Made by a program: the position numbers and the translations under genes. A stretch of 64,000 bases of DNA from a gamma proteobacterium HIMB30 (lineage in GTDB: Bacteria; Pseudomonadota; Gammaproteobacteria; Pseudomonadales; Litorivicinaceae), in contig AGIG01000034.1 of the NCBI GenBank assembly GCA_000227525.2, forward strand, positions 186,001 through 250,000, read 5' to 3'. Below the pieces are notes generated by a model. It worked only from the letters and a program-made list of their open reading frames with translations. It was not told the DNA's origin and ran no database searches. This document shows, one piece after another, positions 44,206 to 53,078 of this stretch (the stretch's first letter is position 1; every line of letters begins with the position of its first letter).

Positions 44206-45021
44206 TTGATATGTACAGCGACACTATTAGAGGACTTGAGTGATTCGCACAATCTCATTGAATGTGATTTTCCAACACTAGCGCGCTCATCAACGAGAGA
44301 TGTCGCATTTGTTATCAACCACGGGGAGTTGCTCCTAACAGATGACCGAATCCTGAACACAGGCTTAACTGCCACTCACAAATTGAAGCCCGGAGAACCT
44401 GTCTGGTTCGTCGAGACAATGACTAAAGGATCCAAGAGTCCTCAATTCAAAAATATCGGTGACATATCGTTGCTCGAGGTTAACGGAACAGATATCAGGC
44501 AAGCAGTCGAACAATCAGGCTTCTTATCAAAAGAAATCATCAGATACAGCATTGCCAGACTCTATGGGCGCACTCAATCACGAAGAAACTTTACCTTCGA
44601 AGATGCGCTTTACCAATCCAAGGACGAAATTGACCGAGTGTATTTCAAGCAAGGTGACATCATTTTTAACTGGGGAGATAAATCTGATGCGATCTTTTTC
44701 GTCGTTGATGGCCAAGTTTCAGTTCGAACTCTGAAAAACCGAAGCTTCGCACTATTGAACCCAGCAGACAGTTTCGGTGAGTACTCTCTGATCACAGGTA
44801 AACCGAGAACACTTAGAGCAACTGCGGAAACTGATTGTCAATTGTTCAGATTGAACTCTGAATGGGTACTCTCTCAGTTAGTTAAAGAACATCCCTTCGT
44901 TCGCTTGACCTTGCATCAGACGCTTTCAATGCTGTCGATTAAAAATCAGATGAAGCTGATCAAATCGAATGACGGTGTTTATAGGAATCCGTCAGAACGG
45001 CACGAAGCAGACGTTGAGTGA
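44206..45021 (+). CDS. Tandem cyclic-nucleotide-binding-like protein without DNA-binding domain
   Basis: A 271-residue protein starting at TTG 44206. The C-terminal two thirds hold a clear cNMP-binding beta barrel: VYFKQGDIIFNWGDKSDAIFFVVDG and the phosphate-binding-cassette-like FGEYSLITGKPRTLRAT. The first 110 residues (VAFVINHGELLLTDD, then LKPGEPVWFVETM) look like a degenerate second barrel. No helix-turn-helix follows, unlike Crp, so it would act through protein contacts. No partner gene is evident; neighbours are metabolic. Confidence 0.75.
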   Translation: MICTATLLEDLSDSHNLIECDFPTLARSSTRDVAFVINHGELLLTDDRILNTGLTATHKLKPGEPVWFVETMTKGSKSPQFKNIGDISLLEVNGTDIRQAVEQSGFLSKEIIRYSIARLYGRTQSRRNFTFEDALYQSKDEIDRVYFKQGDIIFNWGDKSDAIFFVVDGQVSVRTLKNRSFALLNPADSFGEYSLITGKPRTLRATAETDCQLFRLNSEWVLSQLVKEHPFVRLTLHQTLSMLSIKNQMKLIKSNDGVYRNPSERHEADVE

Positions 45022-45136
45022 ATTAATCCTCATCGCCCAAATATCCAATCAAGCCTTGGCTTGTAGACGTTAAATCCCCATTTTTGAATACAGCCTATGG
45101 TTTAGGCGCCCCCCCATTTTACGTGAGGTACTTCCT

Positions 45137-46087
45137 ATGGCTATCAGCGCTCGCAAAGAAATTACCCTTCTAGACGGTGGCATCGGCCAGGAGATCCATC
45201 ACCGCTCGACGCGCGGAGATCCGCACCCTCTTTGGTCGGTAATGGTGATGCGCGAAGCGCCTGATGTTGTCATCAGGGTCTATGAAGACTTTCTTAACGC
45301 GGGTGCGAAAGTTCTAACACTGAATACCTACACAGCGACGCCAATCCGTCTAAAGAACCAAGGAATGGAGTCCGAACTGAATCACATTCACCAAGAAGCC
45401 AGTGCGTTAGTCGATCAAGCGATTCAGCAGTCTAGGGTCGCTCGCGCTCGCATCTCAAAAATGGGATGCCTACCACCTCTAGCCGCCAGCTATGTTGCTG
45501 AAGCTGCACCAGACTATGCCAAAGCCCGTTCTGATTATGAGCGGTTAATTGAGGCCCAGATCGATTATGTGGACGGGTTTTTGGTTGAAACCATGTCGAA
45601 CACGGTTGAGATGACAGCGGCACGGGATGCTTTGGTGACAGCAGGACAACCAGTCCGTATCGGGCTCACAGTCGAAGATGACGGAACGAATCGATTGCGT
45701 TCGGGCGAACCATTGTCTAAAGCGATCGAAGAGCTATCAAAGGGTCCTATCGAATCACTCCTGATCAATTGCAGCCAACCTGAGGTGGTGAATCGCGCGT
45801 TTGACGAACTGCGAAAACTCGGTTGTAGCTATGGCGCGTACGCTAACGGCTTTACAACCATCGCACCCCTGCGCCCCGGTGGAACGGTCAAAGAGCTTGA
45901 ATACCGCGTGGATCTCGGACCCGAGAAATACACCGATTACGTGCTGAATTGGATCGAGTCCGGTGCAACCATCGTTGGCGGATGCTGTGAGATTTCACCT
46001 GCACACATCGAGCATATCCACCAAACATTCATCGATCGCGGCATCTCGGCAGTCAACTTCGATAAGACGCTCAATTCAGCGGTTTAG
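45137..46087 (+). CDS. Homocysteine S-methyltransferase family protein
   Basis: A 316-residue zinc methyltransferase of the homocysteine S-methyltransferase family (MmuM, BHMT and MetH N-terminal domain relatives). The barrel begins TLLDGGIGQEIHHRS and has the zinc cysteines C212 (LLINCSQP) and C283/C284 (VGGCCEISPAHI). It would methylate homocysteine using S-methylmethionine, betaine, dimethylsulphoniopropionate-type donors or similar; donor not identifiable. An ATG with AGGTACTTCCT upstream starts the gene. Monocistronic, directly ahead of the small peptide unit. Confidence 0.9.
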   Translation: MAISARKEITLLDGGIGQEIHHRSTRGDPHPLWSVMVMREAPDVVIRVYEDFLNAGAKVLTLNTYTATPIRLKNQGMESELNHIHQEASALVDQAIQQSRVARARISKMGCLPPLAASYVAEAAPDYAKARSDYERLIEAQIDYVDGFLVETMSNTVEMTAARDALVTAGQPVRIGLTVEDDGTNRLRSGEPLSKAIEELSKGPIESLLINCSQPEVVNRAFDELRKLGCSYGAYANGFTTIAPLRPGGTVKELEYRVDLGPEKYTDYVLNWIESGATIVGGCCEISPAHIEHIHQTFIDRGISAVNFDKTLNSAV

Positions 46088-46118
46088 TGGCAAATATTGA
46101 CGCGCATTAGTGCCCACG

Positions 46119-46146
46119 TTGACACACAAAGAAGGTCTGGTATTGT
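46119..46146 (+). promoter_or_regulatory. Strong sigma70-type promoter of the small peptide unit
   Basis: Perfect -35 TTGACA (46119-46124), 16-base spacer, -10 TATTGT (46141-46146). Predicted start near 46153, about 32 bases before the small coding frame. It is the best-looking promoter in the window. Confidence 0.7.
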
Positions 46147-46184
46147 CAGTGTGTCAGTGGCTGAAATTAAAAGGAGGTGATCCA

Positions 46185-46253
46185 ATGTCTAGTGAATTGT
46201 GTCAAATTTTGAGTGGTGTTGGTTGCCGTGTCGGAGCTCAGAGTAACTCCTAA
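46185..46253 (+). CDS. 22-residue peptide gene with a perfect 14-nt Shine-Dalgarno sequence
   Basis: ATG 46185 to TAA 46253 codes for a 22-residue peptide (MSSELCQILSGVGC, then RVGAQSNS) with cysteines at 6 and 14. Directly before it, AAGGAGGTGATCCA at 46171-46184 is exactly complementary to the last 14 or so bases of bacterial 16S rRNA, with the GGAGG core seven bases from ATG, the optimum. A strong promoter lies upstream; a stem-loop and an intrinsic terminator follow. No gene lies downstream on this strand, so it is not a leader for anything. Highly translated small peptide, peptide toxin or RiPP-like precursor are all possible; no homologue recognised. Confidence 0.6.
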   Translation: MSSELCQILSGVGCRVGAQSNS

Positions 46254-46258
46254 GTTCC

Positions 46259-46286
46259 AGCGATAACCCACAGAAATGTGATCGCT
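46259..46286 (+). ncRNA. Stem-loop downstream of the 22-codon frame
   Basis: AGCGAT and ATCGCT pair, enclosing an inner CACA-GAAA-TGTG stem-loop with a GNRA-like GAAA tetraloop and an AACC bulge on the 5' side. It lies within the same short transcript between the peptide stop codon and the terminator and could protect or regulate the RNA. Structure judged by eye. Confidence 0.45.
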
Positions 46287-46304
46287 CAAGATTACCATTT
46301 CGCG

Positions 46305-46328
46305 AAAGGAGCCTGAGGGCTCCTTTTT
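46305..46328 (+). terminator. Intrinsic terminator of the small peptide unit
   Basis: AAAGGAGCC and GGCTCCTTT form a perfect nine-pair stem with a TGAG loop, followed by a run of five T. A textbook rho-independent terminator, ending a transcript of about 175 bases from the predicted start near 46153. Confidence 0.9.
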
Positions 46329-46356
46329 ATGAGCCTTTCACGACCCTGCCTGCACA

Positions 46357-46380
46357 GATCAACCGATCAACCGATCAACG
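46357..46380. repeat. Short tandem repeat GATCAACC x3
   Basis: Three direct copies of GATCAAC(C/G) follow the small peptide unit. Too few copies to suggest function; recorded as the only tandem repeat noticed in the window. Confidence 0.6.
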
Positions 46381-46441
46381 GCTAACTGATAACAAACACT
46401 CGCGTCAGCCTCAACGGCTGTCGCGAGATTATGTTTATCTG

Positions 46442-46678
46442 CTATTTATTTGGGGAATATTCCCGAGCGGTTAGAAACGCCCGATGTGTCACAAAAATCC
46501 CTGTGATCAGCGCAATGTGGCCGAGGATGTTGTAACCGATAAAAGTTAGCTCAGCGGTATAGATGCCGAATATTAAACACCACATACCAGCCAAGATAAT
46601 CGACATCGTGTATTTCCACTCTCCGGGTGCACTTGATAGCGCATTCCAGGTGGGGTCGAGAAACTGAGAGATAGTCAT
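46442..46678 (-). CDS. Small two-span membrane protein
   Basis: A 78-residue protein with AAGGAG eight bases ahead of ATG 46678. Two hydrophobic segments (MSIILAGMWCLIFGIYTAELT and IGYNILGHIALITGIFVTH) follow a soluble start and are followed by a basic tail. No named family recognised. Good ribosome site and topology support it as a real gene. Confidence 0.65.
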   Translation of the reverse strand: MTISQFLDPTWNALSSAPGEWKYTMSIILAGMWCLIFGIYTAELTFIGYNILGHIALITGIFVTHRAFLTAREYSPNK

Positions 46679-47084
46679 CGTATGAACTCCTTCTTTGTTT
46701 CTCCTCCGTGAGTCGTCTTGTCCACGACTAAAGTATAAAGACGCGCATCCTTACCGTTAGATCGTTTTTATCTAAAGAATTGATATTTGGAATAAAAATA
46801 TGGGCACAGTTCTAGATGATTAGAAATTCGCACCGTTTCTGACCCAAATGAGGTATCGGTATCAAAATAAACTGGTGCGTTGCAACGCGCGTCTACACCT
46901 ATTTTTCACGACTTTATTGTGAGCAACCGATGAATCAGCAGGGGATCAACTGCTCTGGATTGCATTTTGACGATCACAACCGCGCGTCGATGCATGGCCA
47001 TCACAACCTCTCGATCTCGTTGACTCGAGCGTCATGACGAGCAAACCTATCGAACGAAAAGTTGCCAGTTGAATCGTCACCTTC
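46679..47084. other. Spacer with no supported gene
   Basis: About 406 bases between two minus-strand genes. Only very short frames occur, none with a ribosome site. A perfect 12-base palindrome GCGTTGCAACGC is present near 46875. Otherwise nothing recognised. Confidence 0.4.
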
Positions 47085-47489
47085 TTACCGACTCGGCTTA
47101 CATCGCGATTCATACCCGAACACAAGTTTCGTTTTGCTGGGATTACCCCATTCTTTGGCCTTTTCTGTAGACGTTGAAAAGTTAAGCCGACGCTCAATCA
47201 ACTTTTTTTCGTCAGTGCGTATTTCAGATAGGAATACTACGTCACCCTCGATCGAGCATTGCGAGGTCTTATCGCAAATAGTGATCCATTCGCTATTGGT
47301 TCTGCGCGAAACTGTTTGATTTGATCGATCAAGTCGGTACGTGATGGTCTCGCCTGTCGTATGCGGATATCCACCATAATCTCTTACCTTAGGGCATTGC
47401 ATCTCGGAAATAGCAGCACCCTGTGCGTTCACTGATAAATTGGCGAAGACCGCGGTGCTGAAAATAATCAATACGTATCGAATCCACAT
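47085..47489 (-). CDS. Small secreted protein of unknown function
   Basis: A 134-residue protein from ATG 47489 (MWIRYVLIIFSTAVFANLSV), a signal peptide cleaved near AQG; a longer frame to 47516 overlaps the next gene and is rejected. The mature part has four cysteines (EMQCPK, ITICDKTSQCSIEG, SRCKPSR) and many polar residues, typical of a disulphide-bonded periplasmic protein. No family recognised. Confidence 0.6.
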   Translation of the reverse strand: MWIRYVLIIFSTAVFANLSVNAQGAAISEMQCPKVRDYGGYPHTTGETITYRLDRSNQTVSRRTNSEWITICDKTSQCSIEGDVVFLSEIRTDEKKLIERRLNFSTSTEKAKEWGNPSKTKLVFGYESRCKPSR

Positions 47490-47494
47490 TGTTA

Positions 47495-47710
47495 CTACTT
47501 CCATCCCTGTTTCCAATGTTCGCTATTTTTCAAATCACGCCAGTTCACAGCGGTTTGTCGTTGATTGATCACCGCTTCCAACAGACACAAGACAACCGAT
47601 CCGTCGTCATCGTATTTCACCTCAACAACCAAGAAATGTTTTTCTTTATTCTTGGGCGTGGCAGCGGTCCACTTACTATGCAGTAGTTTTCGAGGATTGA
47701 TGGGGTTCAT
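47495..47710 (-). CDS. TIGR02450-family small protein
   Basis: A 71-residue protein matching TIGR02450 closely: MNPINPRKLLHSKWTA at the start, NKEKHFLVVEVKYDD, VLEAV-type middle (LLEAVINQRQTAVNW) and the ending WKQGWK. These small conserved proteins of proteobacteria and cyanobacteria have no known function. Just upstream of a secreted-protein gene on the same strand. Confidence 0.9.
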   Translation of the reverse strand: MNPINPRKLLHSKWTAATPKNKEKHFLVVEVKYDDDGSVVLCLLEAVINQRQTAVNWRDLKNSEHWKQGWK

Positions 47711-47743
47711 TGATTCTCTCGATACAGCACACGATCCACCGAG

Positions 47744-49105
47744 TCAGCATTCAACTGCGCTGACGGCCAGGCCGCCTCTCGAGGTTTCCTTGTACTTGTC
47801 TTGCATATCCCTTCCGGTTTCCTTCATCGTGTGAAGCACCTTGTCGAACGACACAAAATGCCGACCATCACCCATCAGAGCCAAATGAGCAGCGTTGATC
47901 GCCTTCACGGCCGCAATTGCGTTTCTCTCGATACAAGGTACCTGAACCAATCCACCGACAGGATCACAGGTCAAACCGAGATTATGCTCCAGTCCAATTT
48001 CAGCGGCATTTTCCACCTGTTCTGGCGTCCCACCGAGTACTTCGCAGAGTGCCCCTGCAGCCATTGCACAGGCAGAACCAACTTCCCCTTGGCATCCGAC
48101 CTCAGCACCACTAATCGAGGCGTTTCTCTTGCACAGTGATCCAATTGCCGTCGCAACCAGGAAAAAATCACGTACGACACGCGCATCTTCTTGAGCCTGC
48201 TGATCCATAAACCACAACAGTACTGCAGGAATGATCCCAGCAGCACCGTTCGTTGGAGCGGTGACCATTCGTCCTCCCGCTGCATTTTCCTCGTTGACAG
48301 CCAATGCATATAAATTGACCCAATCCATTCCCTCAAAGCCGGTGGATATCAGATTCTTGCGTTGTCCCGAAACCAAACTTTGATGAAGCGCGGGAGCTCT
48401 ACGCCTGACTTGCAATCCACCTGGCAGGAGTCCCTGTACAGACATACCCGTATCAACACAGTGACGCATCGCTCGATACAGCTTCATACACTGCTGTTTT
48501 ACGGCATCTTGATCGCGGAGTGCTTTTTCGTTCTCAAGCATCACACAAGAAATCGACAGACCTTCACTCAAACAGAGAGCGAGCAGATCCTTGAATGATT
48601 CAAATGGATAGGGTTCTTCTTGGTTCGATGTTTGCGGCGTCTCCATTAATTCTGTGAGAGTTTGTACGAAGCCGCCACCGACAGAAAAATACAACTCGGA
48701 GTCTACCACCTCACCGTGTGAATCATAGGCTGTGAATCTTAGCGCATTCGGATGTTGGTCAAGGGTCTCATCGGTGAATCGAATATCTGACTCTCGTTGG
48801 AAAGATATTCGATTTTTGGAAGCCAGCAGTAATTGCCCCTGGTCAGCCAACAAAAGCGTGTCATTGATCTCCTCAGCTGTCACGGTATTTGCAGAGAATC
48901 CAGCCAACCCACAAATCACTGCTTCATCCGTCTTATGGCCTCTGCCTGTCGCGCTCAATGAGCCATAGAGGTCAACAGTCACTGACACAACACGCATCGG
49001 GTCGATCAGACTCAAAAACTTCTGAGCAGCCAGCATCGGTCCCATGGTATGGGAGCTTGAAGGCCCAATTCCTATCTTGAATAAGTCGAACAATCCAACG
49101 TACAT
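47744..49105 (-). CDS. sdaA: L-serine ammonia-lyase, iron-sulphur type
   Basis: A 453-residue single-chain L-serine dehydratase that converts L-serine to pyruvate and ammonia using a [4Fe-4S] cluster instead of PLP. N-terminal beta domain: [19 protein letters not shown]. Alpha domain: [55 protein letters not shown], where the cysteines bind the cluster. Normal length for E. coli SdaA/SdaB. It could drain serine made from glycine, which links to the glyoxylate/glycine metabolism elsewhere in the window. Confidence 0.96.
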   Translation of the reverse strand: MYVGLFDLFKIGIGPSSSHTMGPMLAAQKFLSLIDPMRVVSVTVDLYGSLSATGRGHKTDEAVICGLAGFSANTVTAEEINDTLLLADQGQLLLASKNRISFQRESDIRFTDETLDQHPNALRFTAYDSHGEVVDSELYFSVGGGFVQTLTELMETPQTSNQEEPYPFESFKDLLALCLSEGLSISCVMLENEKALRDQDAVKQQCMKLYRAMRHCVDTGMSVQGLLPGGLQVRRRAPALHQSLVSGQRKNLISTGFEGMDWVNLYALAVNEENAAGGRMVTAPTNGAAGIIPAVLLWFMDQQAQEDARVVRDFFLVATAIGSLCKRNASISGAEVGCQGEVGSACAMAAGALCEVLGGTPEQVENAAEIGLEHNLGLTCDPVGGLVQVPCIERNAIAAVKAINAAHLALMGDGRHFVSFDKVLHTMKETGRDMQDKYKETSRGGLAVSAVEC

Positions 49106-49269
49106 AATCGCACCTCAGAACCACGAGTCATTTGTTCAGAACTTGCAGAACACGCGTTCGCTCAATTGTTCCAAACCCCGAATTACAGTGGCAATATTTA
49201 CCTTAGTCGCCGATTTTATGTTTAATTGAACATGTAATCCTACACTCAGCCTCGAGCGCAACTGGTAAT

Positions 49270-49995
49270 TTGAGTTACCAAACTCGGTCATCATCTTATG
49301 AGGAGCAAAGTATCATACTGATCGTGACCGTTTTGATCGTACTCTCTGTGTTGTTTAGGCCGAGTCTTTGGGTCTCTTACGTACTCAGAAAATACAATCG
49401 TTATCCAGAAACAAATTTTCCCGGGACTGGTGGAGAGCTCGCTCGCCATCTTTTGGATCGGTTTGATTTACAGGATGTCAAAGTTGTAGTGGCTGAGGCT
49501 GGAGATCACTACAACCCGGTCGACAGATCAGTCGCGTTAACCGAGGATAAGTACAGCGGTAAAACACTCGCCGCCATCGTGATTGCCGCTCACGAGTGTG
49601 GGCATGCCATTCAGCATGCGCGACGTGAGCCCCTGTTTCTATTGAGACATCGATTGGCTCAGTCAGCTCAGGGCGCACAAGTCGTCGGTTCTGCGTTACT
49701 CGCTGTCAGCCCATTGATTGGAGGCTTAGCCCTGTCACCGCACCTGAGCCCCTTATCACTCACAGGCGCTTTCATGGTCCTCGGTTACGGAGTTGTTGTG
49801 CAGCTGGCTACGTTGCCAGTTGAATTCGACGCGAGCTTCAAAAAGGCACTCCCACTGTTGAGCAAAGGCTATGTTTCAGAGCACCAGTTGGCTCCCTCAA
49901 AAACCATTTTGAGGGCAGCAGCTCTGAATTATGTGGCGGGTACACTGCTTCAGTTACTCAACTTCTGGCGCTGGATCACGGTTCTACGACGATGA
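49270..49995 (+). CDS. YugP-like neutral zinc metallopeptidase
   Basis: Membrane zinc peptidase of the YugP (Zn_peptidase_2) family, about 225-241 aa. The motif HECGH (108-112) lies in AIVIAAHECGHAIQHARREP, with YNPVDRSVALTE before it and several membrane helices around. The start is uncertain: TTG 49270 precedes 15 odd residues, while AGGAG at 49301-49305 is followed only by ATA/CTG codons and a GTG 18 bases on. Biological substrate unknown. Stop overlaps the DUF2007 gene (ATGA). Confidence 0.85.
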   Translation: MSYQTRSSSYEEQSIILIVTVLIVLSVLFRPSLWVSYVLRKYNRYPETNFPGTGGELARHLLDRFDLQDVKVVVAEAGDHYNPVDRSVALTEDKYSGKTLAAIVIAAHECGHAIQHARREPLFLLRHRLAQSAQGAQVVGSALLAVSPLIGGLALSPHLSPLSLTGAFMVLGYGVVVQLATLPVEFDASFKKALPLLSKGYVSEHQLAPSKTILRAAALNYVAGTLLQLLNFWRWITVLRR

Positions 49996-50339
49996 ATAAA
50001 ATCCTTAACAGCATCAAACTCTACACAGCAGCCGACATCATCGAGGCACAACTCGTACAGAAGCTTCTCGCCTCAGAGGGGATTACGACGTCTTTGAAAA
50101 ACGAAAATCTCCAATCTGGGGTGGGTGAGCTTCCATTCGTAGAAATGTGGCCAGAACTTTGGTTACTAAACCTTCGCGATCTGGATCGGGCACGGCAAGT
50201 GTTGAATGAGTTCGTCAACCGGAACGTCGCTTCGGACTGGGTTTGCACGATATGCAACGAGCGCAACCCGGGGAGTTTCGAGATCTGCTGGATGTGTGCT
50301 GAGACGTCAACTGATGATGAAGATAACCTGACGGCTTGA
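49992..50339 (+). CDS. DUF2007 plus RanBP2-type zinc-ribbon protein
   Basis: A 115-residue protein. The first 70 residues are DUF2007 (LYTAADIIEAQLVQKLLASEGI, then LWLLNLRDLDRARQVLNEF), a small ferredoxin-like domain thought to sense signals; the last 40 contain a zinc ribbon WVCTICNERNPGSFEICWMCAE of the RanBP2 type. Translationally coupled to the YugP-like peptidase, suggesting that it regulates or presents substrates to it. Function unknown. Confidence 0.85.
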   Translation: MNKILNSIKLYTAADIIEAQLVQKLLASEGITTSLKNENLQSGVGELPFVEMWPELWLLNLRDLDRARQVLNEFVNRNVASDWVCTICNERNPGSFEICWMCAETSTDDEDNLTA

Positions 50340-50432
50340 CCCTGCACCGTGTTGAAAATTCAGCACAACCATTCCTAGCCCAACTTGGCTAGCAACTCTG
50401 AGACTCCGCTTCTCAGATCGAAAACCTAAGAT

Positions 50433-51188
50433 TTAGTCAGTCGAGCGCTCAGCCCAGCCAGCGAAGATTTTTTCCAAAAACACGACCACGTAGTAGAGCG
50501 CGATGCCCAGCACCGCCAAAGCAATCAACACTGCAAACATGAGCGGGTAATCCGAGTTCGTCTTTCCGCTATCAAATAGCGCTCCCAATCCTCGACCATG
50601 TGGGGATACGATTTCCATCAGATTCGTCCCGATAAAGGCAAGCGTAACGGCCACCTTAAGCGCACCAAAGAACTCGGGAAGCGTCTTGGGAAGCGCAATT
50701 TTCCAGAAAATCGTCAGCTTGGATGCGCCAAGTGACCGCAATATATCGCGATACTCTGGTTCAAGGGTCGATAGCCCAATCGATACAGAGACTGCGATTG
50801 GGAAAAATGAAATCATAAAAGCGATTAACACTGTGTTCAGGTCATGCTGACCCACAAACATCAGGGCAACAATAGGAACTACAGTCGCTTTAGGTATCGC
50901 ATTAAAACCAACCAGTAACGGATATAACCCCTCACGCATGATCTTCGAGAATCCCATGATCATGCCCAAGAAAACACCGACAACAATTGCAATCAAAAGT
51001 CCCACAACAGTCCGCCAGAGCGTGTCCCATCCGTAAGACAAGAACAATTCTTTGAACCGCCAAAATGCTGGCCACAGATCGGACGGTGACGCCATTTTAT
51101 AGTTTGGCCAGTCATTGACCCAGACCAAGGCCTCCCAAAAAACCAAGAAAATGACAATCGCAAAACCTGGGATCAGATACTGCCGCAT
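50433..51188 (-). CDS. ABC transporter permease (NMT1/THI5-type system)
   Basis: A 251-residue permease of the SsuC/TauC/ThiX type with six membrane helices. The cytoplasmic coupling loop DILRSLGASKLTIFWKIALPKTLPEFFGALK is typical. The system belongs with the ATPase and binding protein directly upstream. Nitrate, sulphonate, taurine or pyrimidine transporters share this architecture. Confidence 0.92.
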   Translation of the reverse strand: MRQYLIPGFAIVIFLVFWEALVWVNDWPNYKMASPSDLWPAFWRFKELFLSYGWDTLWRTVVGLLIAIVVGVFLGMIMGFSKIMREGLYPLLVGFNAIPKATVVPIVALMFVGQHDLNTVLIAFMISFFPIAVSVSIGLSTLEPEYRDILRSLGASKLTIFWKIALPKTLPEFFGALKVAVTLAFIGTNLMEIVSPHGRGLGALFDSGKTNSDYPLMFAVLIALAVLGIALYYVVVFLEKIFAGWAERSTD

Positions 51189-51992
51189 TTATACCTCCGC
51201 ACCATTTCTCGCGATACGGATTTGTTCGCGCAGCTCGTTCAGAATACTAATCGATTGGTTGGTGTAGAGCTGGTCAAGAGACGGAGGCCCTTCTCTCGTC
51301 AAAGCGACCCTGTGCTGCACCGTCGCGGGTCGATCAGACAGCACAACCACCTCGTCGGCTAAGAATATGGATTCTCTGAGATCGTGAGTGATCAAGACGC
51401 CGGTGAACGGCTCTTCAGCCCTGAGCTTATGCATTGTGAGCCACAGATCCTCTCGAGTGAATGCGTCCAGCGCGCCAAATGGCTCATCCAAGATCAATAC
51501 ATCGGGGTTATGAATCAGAGCCCTGCATAGGGATGCACGCTGACGCATTCCGCCAGATAACTCCGACGGTCGTTTGTCCTCAAACCCTGAAAGGCCAACG
51601 AGATGCAGTAGATGCCTAGCCCGATCCTCCGCACCCTGCTTACTCAGATTTGTTGGGACAATCTCAAGAGGAAGAAGCACATTCTTCAGGATACTGCGCC
51701 ACTCGAGTAATACCGGGTTCTGAAACGCCATACCCACCGTCGATCGCGGCGATACCACCTGCTCTCCGTGCAGCCAGACTGTGCCCTCATCCGGCCGCAT
51801 GAGTCCAGCAATGAGTCTAGTCAAAGTCGACTTACCGCAACCGGAAGGGCCAACGACTGCTGTGAACCCATGCTGGGGCACTCCAAGGGTTAAGTTTTCA
51901 AGGACGGGCAGCGCTTGGCCATCTTTCCGGTACGCGTGCGTCACGTTCTCGATGGCGATGAGATTCTCTTGAGAGCTAGACAATTCAAGCAT
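51189..51992 (-). CDS. ABC transporter ATPase (NMT1/THI5-type system)
   Basis: A 267-residue ABC ATPase of the SsuB/TauB type. Walker A is GPSGCGKSTLTRL, signature LSGGMRQRASLCRAL, Walker B DVLILDEPFGALD, and ITHDLRESIFLADEVVVLS carries the switch histidine. It ends one base before the permease starts. Standard energising subunit of the importer. Confidence 0.95.
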   Translation of the reverse strand: MLELSSSQENLIAIENVTHAYRKDGQALPVLENLTLGVPQHGFTAVVGPSGCGKSTLTRLIAGLMRPDEGTVWLHGEQVVSPRSTVGMAFQNPVLLEWRSILKNVLLPLEIVPTNLSKQGAEDRARHLLHLVGLSGFEDKRPSELSGGMRQRASLCRALIHNPDVLILDEPFGALDAFTREDLWLTMHKLRAEEPFTGVLITHDLRESIFLADEVVVLSDRPATVQHRVALTREGPPSLDQLYTNQSISILNELREQIRIARNGAEV

Positions 51993-52052
51993 CCTTACTT
52001 TGAGTCACGCCCGCTGACCTAATAACAGCAAGCGGGCGCATTGATTAGGCGT

Positions 52053-53060
52053 CTAATTTAACTTAAAACCGCCAGAGGGCAAGAATGCATCTGTGAAATA
52101 CAGGTCTGCTTTTGGCGTGGTCTTGTACTCGTAGGTATCACGCAGTTGCTCAATCGCTCCAGCAAACCGAGACTTGTCGATGTTACCCATCCCGTTTTGT
52201 TTAACGTAATCTGTCAGCACATTGGCGTCGATCGCTAGACCAAGGCGGCGCTCCTCGAGGCCTGCGTCGGCAGCCGGGTTTCTCTTAACCAGCGCTGCGA
52301 CTGCAGCACCAGGGTTAGCGATCGCATCCTTCCAACCTGCGCCTACCGCCTTTAAGAAGGCCTTTACCGTATCAATATTCGCGTTCGCGTATTCTGTATT
52401 GACGATGATTGCGTTTCCGTAGAGCTTAAGGCCATGATCAGCCATCAGAATTGTCGAGATATCATCCTCTGGAGTACCGAGGCGGACGAGATTTAAGTAC
52501 GAAGAAAATGAGAACCCAGTCACCGAGTCGACTTTCCCTTCTGCGAGCATCGGCTCACGAGTTGGGAATCCAACAGGCTCTACCGTAATCTTGCTCATAT
52601 CAAGATTATTCGCCTTCGCAAAGGATGGGAACTGCGCCCATGCTCCATCAGGTGGCGGCGCACCCAGAGTCGAACCCTCAAGGTCTTTCGGCTCCGAAAT
52701 CCCGAGCGACTTACGTCCCACGATAGCAAAAGGCGGCTTATCGTAAACCATCATAACCGCCGTAACCGGTGCGCCAGGGTTCTGATCGAGAAACTTAATC
52801 AACGAATTAATATCGGCAAAGCCAACTGGAAATGCACCTGTTGCAACCTTCGGGATCGCATCGAGTGATCCCTTGCCCGGCGAGATCTCAACGTCGAGTC
52901 CGGCCTTCGAGAAATGGCCATTATCAATCGCCAAAAAATAGGGCGCCGATGGACCCTCAAACTTCCAATCTAAAGCAAACTGAATCTTTGTTGCAGCCAT
53001 CGCTGAGAGGCAAAAAATAGATGCAAACGAAGCCGCCAATAATTTCCGTATCATTTTCAT
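52053..53060 (-). CDS. NMT1/THI5-like periplasmic binding protein
   Basis: A 335-residue binding protein with signal peptide MKMIRKLLAASFASIFCLSA. The mature part starts TKIQFALDWKFEGPSAPYFLAI, typical of NMT1/THI5-like proteins that bind pyrimidines, sulphonates or similar; PVGFADINSL and TLGAPPPDGAWAQFPSFA are further family segments. A RutR-like operator overlaps the promoter region, and the urease/ureide operon is next door, so a pyrimidine or a related nitrogen compound is a reasonable guess for the ligand. Confidence 0.9.
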   Translation of the reverse strand: MKMIRKLLAASFASIFCLSAMAATKIQFALDWKFEGPSAPYFLAIDNGHFSKAGLDVEISPGKGSLDAIPKVATGAFPVGFADINSLIKFLDQNPGAPVTAVMMVYDKPPFAIVGRKSLGISEPKDLEGSTLGAPPPDGAWAQFPSFAKANNLDMSKITVEPVGFPTREPMLAEGKVDSVTGFSFSSYLNLVRLGTPEDDISTILMADHGLKLYGNAIIVNTEYANANIDTVKAFLKAVGAGWKDAIANPGAAVAALVKRNPAADAGLEERRLGLAIDANVLTDYVKQNGMGNIDKSRFAGAIEQLRDTYEYKTTPKADLYFTDAFLPSGGFKLN

Positions 53061-53078
53061 GATTTACTCCTACTTATT

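Noticed and set aside
46171-46184. AAGGAGGTGATCCA taken as the antisense end of a 16S rRNA gene
   Set aside because: Neighbouring bases have no other resemblance to rRNA, and the motif ends exactly at an ATG with optimal spacing; a Shine-Dalgarno reading explains it better.
46357-46380. Tandem GATCAACC copies considered as a repeat array or origin-type iteron
   Set aside because: Only three copies and no dnaA box, AT-rich region or replication gene nearby.
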